From Acidimicrobiaceae bacterium (GTDB taxonomy: Bacteria > Actinomycetota > Acidimicrobiia > Acidimicrobiales > Ilumatobacteraceae), in the NCBI GenBank assembly GCA_003455715.1, contig DMQJ01000495.1:1-10106 (forward strand): DNA of 10,106 bases. Reading direction: 5' to 3'. Under the pieces are notes generated by a model. That model had not been told where the DNA came from. It saw only the letters and a list, made by a program, of their open reading frames with translations, and did not search any database. A program made the position numbers and the translations under genes. Below, in pieces: positions 6,416 through 10,106 of this stretch. Position 1 is the stretch's first letter; every line of letters starts with the position of its first letter.

Positions 6416-6603
6416 TGAACGTCGGACGCATTGTCGGAACCGCTGTGCTGGGGTTCTTCTTCCTGCTCTTCATCGCACTCGATCTCGTGCTGTTCGGCGT
6501 CGTTGCGCTCAACAGCGTGATGGTGACGGTGCTGCCCGTGCTCGGCCTGGTGGCCGGAGGCGTGGCAGGGGCGATGGTGGGCAAGCAGCAGCCCAGCCAG
6601 TGA
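6415..6603 (+). CDS. Small two-helix membrane protein
   Basis: This is a 62-residue protein starting at ATG 6415, which shares its first base with the last base of the previous stop (TGATG). Almost the whole protein is membrane: helix 1 at about 8-30 and helix 2 at about 36-56, with a short Gly-rich GLVAGGVAGAMVG stretch ending helix 2 and a hydrophilic KQQPSQ tail. An unusual Asp23 sits within helix 1 and could pair with a charged or polar residue of a partner. The tight coupling suggests it assembles with the exported anchored protein at 5876. The family is not recognised; small-subunit or stabiliser roles are guesses. Confidence 0.8.
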   Translation: MNVGRIVGTAVLGFFFLLFIALDLVLFGVVALNSVMVTVLPVLGLVAGGVAGAMVGKQQPSQ

Positions 6604-6618
6604 ACTGAACTGACGAAC

Positions 6619-7842
6619 TTACGATGCCGTCGCCGCGGCCGCGGCGACGGCATCGACGATTCGGTCGATCTGCTCGTCGGTGGTGACCAACGGCGGGCAG
6701 AACAGCAGCGAGTCGGCGTTGAGGGCGCGGCACACCACGCCGCTCACGTCGAACATGTGGTCGCGCATCACCATCGCGTGCTGCTCGGGGTGCAGGCCCG
6801 CCGCCCACATGCCCCCCAGGCCTCGAGCATGGTGGATGGTGCCGTCGGCGGCGAGCGCCTGCAGCCCTGCGCTGAGCCGCTCGCCCACGTGCGTGGCGCG
6901 TTCCACCAGCCCCTCACGGCGCATGATGGCCAGGTTGGTGATGCCCGCGGCGCACGCCGTGGGGTGGCCCGAGTAGGTGAACCCATGGCGCAGGAAGAAG
7001 TCGCTGTCGGCCTCCAGTGCGGCCGTCGGCCGCGGCCCGACGAAGACGCCACCGAGCGGCTGATAGCCCGACGTGACCGCTTTGGCGAAGGTGACGAAGT
7101 CGGGCGTGACCCCGAAATGATGGGCCGCGAACCAACTGCCCAGGCGGCCGAAACCGGTGATGACTTCGTCGAACACGAGGTAGGCGCCGTGCTGGTCGCA
7201 GAGGCGACGCAGACCCTGGAGGTACTCGGTGGTCGCGGGGAAGATGCCACCAGCACCTTGCACGGGTTCGGCGATGATGGCGGCCACCTCGCTGCCACGC
7301 TCGCTCATGAGCGTGGCAATCGCTTCCAGGTCGTCGGCCGGAACCTGCACCACCTCGTCGACGTACGGGCCGAAGTTCTCTCTGTTGGGTGCGATGCCTT
7401 GAGCGCTCGTGCCGCCGTAGGCCGTGCCGTGGTAGCCCCGAACGCGCGAGATGATGAGCTTGCGATGACCCTGCCCGGCCTGCACGTGGGCGATGCGAGC
7501 TAGCTTCATCACCGTGTCGACGGCCTCTGAGCCCGAACACGTGTAGAACACGCGGGCGTCGGGGATGGGGCCGATCTCCCGCAGTTCCTCCGCCAACTGC
7601 TCGGCCGGGTCGTTGGTGAACGGGTCGAACGTGCTGTAGGCGGCAAGGGTGCGGGCCTGCGCGGCGATGGCATCGGCCATCTCGGCGCGCCCGTGCCCGA
7701 TGGCGCAATACCAGAGGCTGGCCATCCCGTCGATGACCTCGCGTCCGTCGGCGGTCCACAGACATGCCCCATCGCCGCGCACGATGCGGATGAACGACTC
7801 GCGGGTGGGTTTGGCGAACGGATGGAGGAAGGCACCGGGCAT
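6619..7842 (-). CDS. Class III (omega-type) PLP-dependent aminotransferase
   Basis: This is a 407-residue cytoplasmic transaminase of fold type I. The class moves amino groups from omega-amino acids, diamines or beta-alanine to pyruvate or 2-oxoglutarate. The start is taken at ATG 7842. A TTG three codons upstream is less likely and neither has a Shine-Dalgarno. Visible features are the phosphate-binding SGSEA (103-107), the ring-stacking aromatic in GYHG (136-139), AEPVQGAGG (191-199), the cofactor Asp225 in FDEVITGFGR (224-233), and the Schiff-base Lys254 in FAKAVTSGYQP. The protein is slightly shorter than the typical 430-460 residues, mainly at the N-terminus, but no core motif is missing. 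The last eleven codons coincide with a perfect palindrome. It is divergent from the GlnX/GlnH pair; an amino-acid link between them is only suggestive. Confidence 0.93.
   Translation of the reverse strand: MPGAFLHPFAKPTRESFIRIVRGDGACLWTADGREVIDGMASLWYCAIGHGRAEMADAIAAQARTLAAYSTFDPFTNDPAEQLAEELREIGPIPDARVFYTCSGSEAVDTVMKLARIAHVQAGQGHRKLIISRVRGYHGTAYGGTSAQGIAPNRENFGPYVDEVVQVPADDLEAIATLMSERGSEVAAIIAEPVQGAGGIFPATTEYLQGLRRLCDQHGAYLVFDEVITGFGRLGSWFAAHHFGVTPDFVTFAKAVTSGYQPLGGVFVGPRPTAALEADSDFFLRHGFTYSGHPTACAAGITNLAIMRREGLVERATHVGERLSAGLQALAADGTIHHARGLGGMWAAGLHPEQHAMVMRDHMFDVSGVVCRALNADSLLFCPPLVTTDEQIDRIVDAVAAAAATAS
6622..6655. terminator. Perfect 34-nt palindrome, candidate bidirectional terminator
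   Basis: From C6622 to G6655 every base pairs with its mirror around the centre 6638/6639: two 17-nt arms with no spacer. As RNA it would fold to about 15 G/C-rich base pairs with a GGCC tip. It lies between two convergent genes, 18 nt after the stop of the small membrane gene, and spans the last codons of the aminotransferase just before its TAA. No T-run follows on the plus side and only mildly T-rich sequence on the minus side, as is common for terminators in high-GC actinobacteria. Confidence 0.65.
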
Positions 7843-7850
7843 GAACGGCA

Positions 7851-7856
7851 ACCGTA
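7851..7856 (-). promoter_or_regulatory. Candidate -10 element of the aminotransferase
   Basis: TACGGT on the minus strand fits TANNNT and ends 8 nt before ATG 7842. Without a Shine-Dalgarno at that start this suggests a leaderless or nearly leaderless mRNA. No -35 is evident. Confidence 0.3.
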
Positions 7857-7890
7857 GCGATCACGATGCCACTTGCCGAAGGTGCGGCTC

Positions 7891-7896
7891 TATGCT
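7891..7896 (+). promoter_or_regulatory. Candidate -10 element at the start of the glnX-like gene
   Basis: TATGCT is a good TANNNT match. It overlaps ATG 7892 and lies exactly 7 nt before an in-frame GTG at 7904. If it is the -10, translation would start leaderless at 7904 and the ATG would not be used. The rival reading is ATG 7892 with GAAGG at 7878-7882, 9 nt upstream. Confidence 0.35.
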
Positions 7897-9139
7897 GCGG
7901 CCCGTGTGGACGTGGGTGAGGGGTCGGCTCGCCGGTGGGTCCACCCCGGCGCGCCTGCGTGCCCTGTCTGCCGGCACGGTGGTGTTGGCGCTGCTGTTTG
8001 CTCTGCTCGGCTCGTACGGAGTGGATCGCCGTGAACGCGCAATTGGCAACGCGGCGGCGAGTTCGGCCCAACTGCTCGCTGCGCAGGGCATCGAAGTTCG
8101 GCTGCTGCGAGCCGACGCGCTCGCCAGCGAGAACTTCCTGCGCGGTGGCCTCGAAGACCCGGGCACACGCCAGGCGTACGTTGCTGAGCTCGCGGCGGCG
8201 GGGGAGGGCCTGGTGTCCGTCAGCAACGACGCGCCCGCGTCCGTGCTGCCGTCGCTACGGGAGGTGTCCACGGCCGTCGCCCGATACTCGGGCCTGGTCG
8301 AGCAGGCGCGTGCGAACAACCGTCAGGGCTACCCGGTGGGGGTCACCTACCTGCTGCAGGCCAACCGCGTACTCGGCGACGAGGTGCTCCCGGCGCTTCG
8401 CGACGTGCAGCGGTCGTTGCGCAGCGACGTCAACAACCAACTCGACTCCGCCGATCGGGCAGGGTTGTGGTTCCACACCTCCGGGTGGCTGTTGGTCGCC
8501 GCGCTCGTCGGCGGGTCGGTGTGGCTCGCCCAGCGCTTCCGTCGGCTGTTGAACCTGCCACTCGTCGCGGCCACCGCTGCCGTGCTGCTGATGATGATCG
8601 TCGGTGGCAGCACACAGGGCTCCAGCATCACCACCGCGGAAGCGGCCACCGAAGGTCCGCTGCAGACGGCAGACCTTGCCGCGCAGGCACGGTCAGCCGG
8701 GTTCCGTGCCCGCACCCAGGAAGCGATCGCGCTCATCCAGCGTGGCAACCGCTCGGTGGCCGATTCGGCCTGGACCGACGCCAACCTCGTGGCCGAGGCA
8801 GCGCTTGACCGACTGTGCGAGCAGTTCAAGGTGTGCGCCCCACGCAACGGCTACGACCAGTACGTCGACACGTATGGTCTCGTGCGCTCCACCGACATCG
8901 ATGACGCCGACTGGGAGAGCGCGGTCGATCTCAGCCTGCGCGAGTCGGCCCGCGTGTTCGGCGGCTTCGATCAAGCGTCGGAGACGGTCACCATCAACTC
9001 GGCGAGTGAGGCGGCCGTGGAGTTCGACGGTGCAGGCGACGGCCTCGGGCTGGTGCGCACGCTGGCGATCGGCGTCGGGCTGCTGGCGGCCGGTCTCGCC
9101 CTCGCTGGCTACGGCCAACGATTGAAGGAGTACCGATGA
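7892..9139 (+). CDS. glnX: GlnX-like four-helix membrane sensor protein
   Basis: This is a 415-residue integral membrane protein from ATG 7892 (GTG 7904 is possible). Four hydrophobic helices are visible at about 24-43, 195-214, 222-239 and 386-407. They enclose two predicted extracytoplasmic regions, 44-194 and 240-385, which are helical and rich in Ala, Arg and Asp. Cys309 and Cys315 in the second region could form a disulfide. Both termini should be cytoplasmic, ending in RLKEYR. The gene overlaps the solute-binding lipoprotein gene by 4 nt. Size, topology and this partner match GlnX of Mycobacterium, which is known to relay amino-acid binding by GlnH to the kinase PknG. Assignment rests mainly on gene order and topology, since GlnX proteins vary in sequence. 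A generic membrane-tethered sensor is the alternative. Confidence 0.75.
   Translation: MLRPVWTWVRGRLAGGSTPARLRALSAGTVVLALLFALLGSYGVDRRERAIGNAAASSAQLLAAQGIEVRLLRADALASENFLRGGLEDPGTRQAYVAELAAAGEGLVSVSNDAPASVLPSLREVSTAVARYSGLVEQARANNRQGYPVGVTYLLQANRVLGDEVLPALRDVQRSLRSDVNNQLDSADRAGLWFHTSGWLLVAALVGGSVWLAQRFRRLLNLPLVAATAAVLLMMIVGGSTQGSSITTAEAATEGPLQTADLAAQARSAGFRARTQEAIALIQRGNRSVADSAWTDANLVAEAALDRLCEQFKVCAPRNGYDQYVDTYGLVRSTDIDDADWESAVDLSLRESARVFGGFDQASETVTINSASEAAVEFDGAGDGLGLVRTLAIGVGLLAAGLALAGYGQRLKEYR
9124..9130 (+). promoter_or_regulatory. Shine-Dalgarno of the glnH-like gene
   Basis: GAAGGAG lies 5 nt before ATG 9136, inside the end of the glnX-like gene. With the ATGA overlap it fixes the lipoprotein start and implies coupled synthesis of the two proteins. 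Confidence 0.75.
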
Positions 9140-10106
9140 CCCGCGGTGTCGTGCATCGTCCGACCACCGTCGTGCTCCTCGCGCTCATGCCCCTCGTTGG
9201 TGTCGCGTGCGCCGATGGCGGGAGGCTGACCGACCCTGTCGAGGTCACCTCACCGCCCAGCACCGAAGCGGCCGGCATTCCCGAGTGCACCGATGCGCAG
9301 GCAGCCGCCATCGACCCGCTCGCCAGTTACGACCCGCTGTCGCCGATGCCGGCGGATGGGCAGATGCCGTCGGGCTCACCGATGGCGCGCATCCAGGACA
9401 ACCGACGGCTCGTGGTGGGCGTCTCGGGCGACACGTTGCAGTTCGGTGCTCGCAACGCGCAGACCGGACGCATCGAGGGCTTCGATGTCGACCTCTTGCG
9501 TGAGATCGCCAAAGCCATCTTCGATGTCGGCAACGACGAGGTCGACAACTTCATCGAGTTCGTCATCATCCCGTACTCGCAGCGGCTGCCGAAGCTGGAG
9601 GCGGGTGAGGTCGACGTGGTGGCGCACACGATGACCATCAACTGCCGTCGATGGAATCGCATCGCCTTCTCTGCGGAGTACTTCCGAGCCGGCGGCGCGC
9701 TGCTGGTGAAGAACGACAGCGCGGCCACCTCCCTCGCCGACCTTGGCGGGGCCGAGGCCATCGTGTGCGCACCTGCCGGAAGCACCAACCTCGACTATCT
9801 CGCCACGGTGTACCCCGCCGAACTCACCCTCGTGGTGCCCGACATCACCGACTGTCTCATCGCGCTGCAAGACGGCACCGCCGATGCAGCCACGGGCGAC
9901 AACACCGTGCTCGCTGGGCTGATGGCCCAGGATCCCAACCTGCGCATGCTGGAAGGCGACTTGCTCACTCAGGAGCCCTACGGGTTCGGTTTCAACGCCG
10001 CCGACGTCGACCTGGCCCGCTACGTGAACGGCCTGCTCGAACGCTGGATCGACGATGGTACGTGGCAGGAGTTGCACCGTCGCTGGCTGGGGGGGGCGGG
10101 GGGGGG
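9136..10106 (+). CDS. glnH: GlnH-like family 3 solute-binding lipoprotein, C-terminus cut by window edge
   Basis: The frame from ATG 9136 is open to the right edge, with 323 codons present. A signal sequence ends in LVGVAC, so Cys25 is the likely lipidated residue and the protein should be tethered outside the membrane. A Pro/Ser-rich linker follows. The periplasmic-binding domain (SBP_bac_3 type, Pfam PF00497) runs from about 91: LVVGVSGDT (92-100), IEGFDVDLLREIAKAIF (113-129), and QRLPKLEAGEVDVVAHTMTIN (149-169, split here from a longer conserved block). Next comes RRWNRIAFSAEYF (171-183), whose Arg and Ser typically hold the ligand carboxylate, then GDNTVL (254-259) and PYGFGF (281-286). 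The family binds polar amino acids; mycobacterial GlnH binds Asp, Glu, Asn and Gln. No permease or ATPase gene is seen beside it, which favours a sensing role. Only the extreme C-terminus appears to be missing, and the last codons are doubtful because of poly-G. Confidence 0.88.
   Translation, partial: MTRGVVHRPTTVVLLALMPLVGVACADGGRLTDPVEVTSPPSTEAAGIPECTDAQAAAIDPLASYDPLSPMPADGQMPSGSPMARIQDNRRLVVGVSGDTLQFGARNAQTGRIEGFDVDLLREIAKAIFDVGNDEVDNFIEFVIIPYSQRLPKLEAGEVDVVAHTMTINCRRWNRIAFSAEYFRAGGALLVKNDSAATSLADLGGAEAIVCAPAGSTNLDYLATVYPAELTLVVPDITDCLIALQDGTADAATGDNTVLAGLMAQDPNLRMLEGDLLTQEPYGFGFNAADVDLARYVNGLLERWIDDGTWQELHRRWLGGAGG
10089..10106. other. Poly-G window end, probable sequence artefact
   Basis: Eight G, one C and nine G close the window. 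They replace what should be the last residues of the lipoprotein with Gly-rich coding. This looks like low-quality sequence at a contig end rather than biology. Confidence 0.6.

Noticed and set aside
7649..7891. Upstream extension of the GlnX-like gene to 496 residues
   Set aside because: It runs antisense through the aminotransferase coding region and adds a Met/Arg/Ser-rich tail with no export or membrane logic.
1..10106. tRNA, rRNA, CRISPR array, insertion sequence or attachment site
   Set aside because: No cloverleaf, regularly spaced repeats, transposase-like frame or terminal inverted repeats were seen on either strand.

Overview
The window looks like a chromosomal stretch from a high-GC actinobacterium, possibly an Acidimicrobiia-type lineage. 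This rests on strong G/C preference at third codon positions, several 4-nt ATGA gene overlaps, GTG starts, start codons without a Shine-Dalgarno but with a -10-like hexamer 6-8 nt upstream, and a GlnX/GlnH-like gene pair at the right end. The lineage is an inference from style; no rRNA or tRNA gene is present to confirm it. Coding density is very high, with no gene-free stretch above 300 bases. I see no IS element, CRISPR array, tRNA or rRNA.

Layout. (1) 1-950 holds the 3' two thirds of a PLP-dependent group II decarboxylase, cut by the left edge. (2) 947-2877 holds three unrecognised genes on the same strand, starting with an ATGA overlap on the decarboxylase stop. The second and third are diverged tandem paralogues that share a Trp/Tyr-rich C-terminal signature, and the block has visibly weaker GC bias than its surroundings. 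(3) 2915-3538 (minus) is a glyoxalase-like VOC protein, divergent from a 3-hydroxyisobutyrate dehydrogenase-family oxidoreductase (3617-4489, plus). (4) 4501-5721 (minus) is a complete cytochrome P450 that converges on that dehydrogenase. (5) 5876-6603 (plus) is a two-gene operon: an exported protein with a C-terminal membrane anchor, then a 62-residue two-helix membrane protein. (6) 6619-7842 (minus) is a class III aminotransferase; its last codons form a perfect 34-nt palindrome facing the end of the preceding operon. (7) 7892-10106 (plus) is a four-helix membrane protein translationally coupled to a family 3 solute-binding lipoprotein that runs off the right edge. This pair matches the mycobacterial GlnX-GlnH amino-acid sensing pair that lies upstream of the kinase gene pknG.

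How the genes fit together. Most are monocistronic or two-gene units arranged as divergent and convergent neighbours, so no single pathway spans the window. The clear functional units are the GlnX/GlnH sensor pair, the exported-protein/two-helix couplet, and the three-gene unknown block. The unknown block and the GlnX/GlnH pair deserve the closest look.
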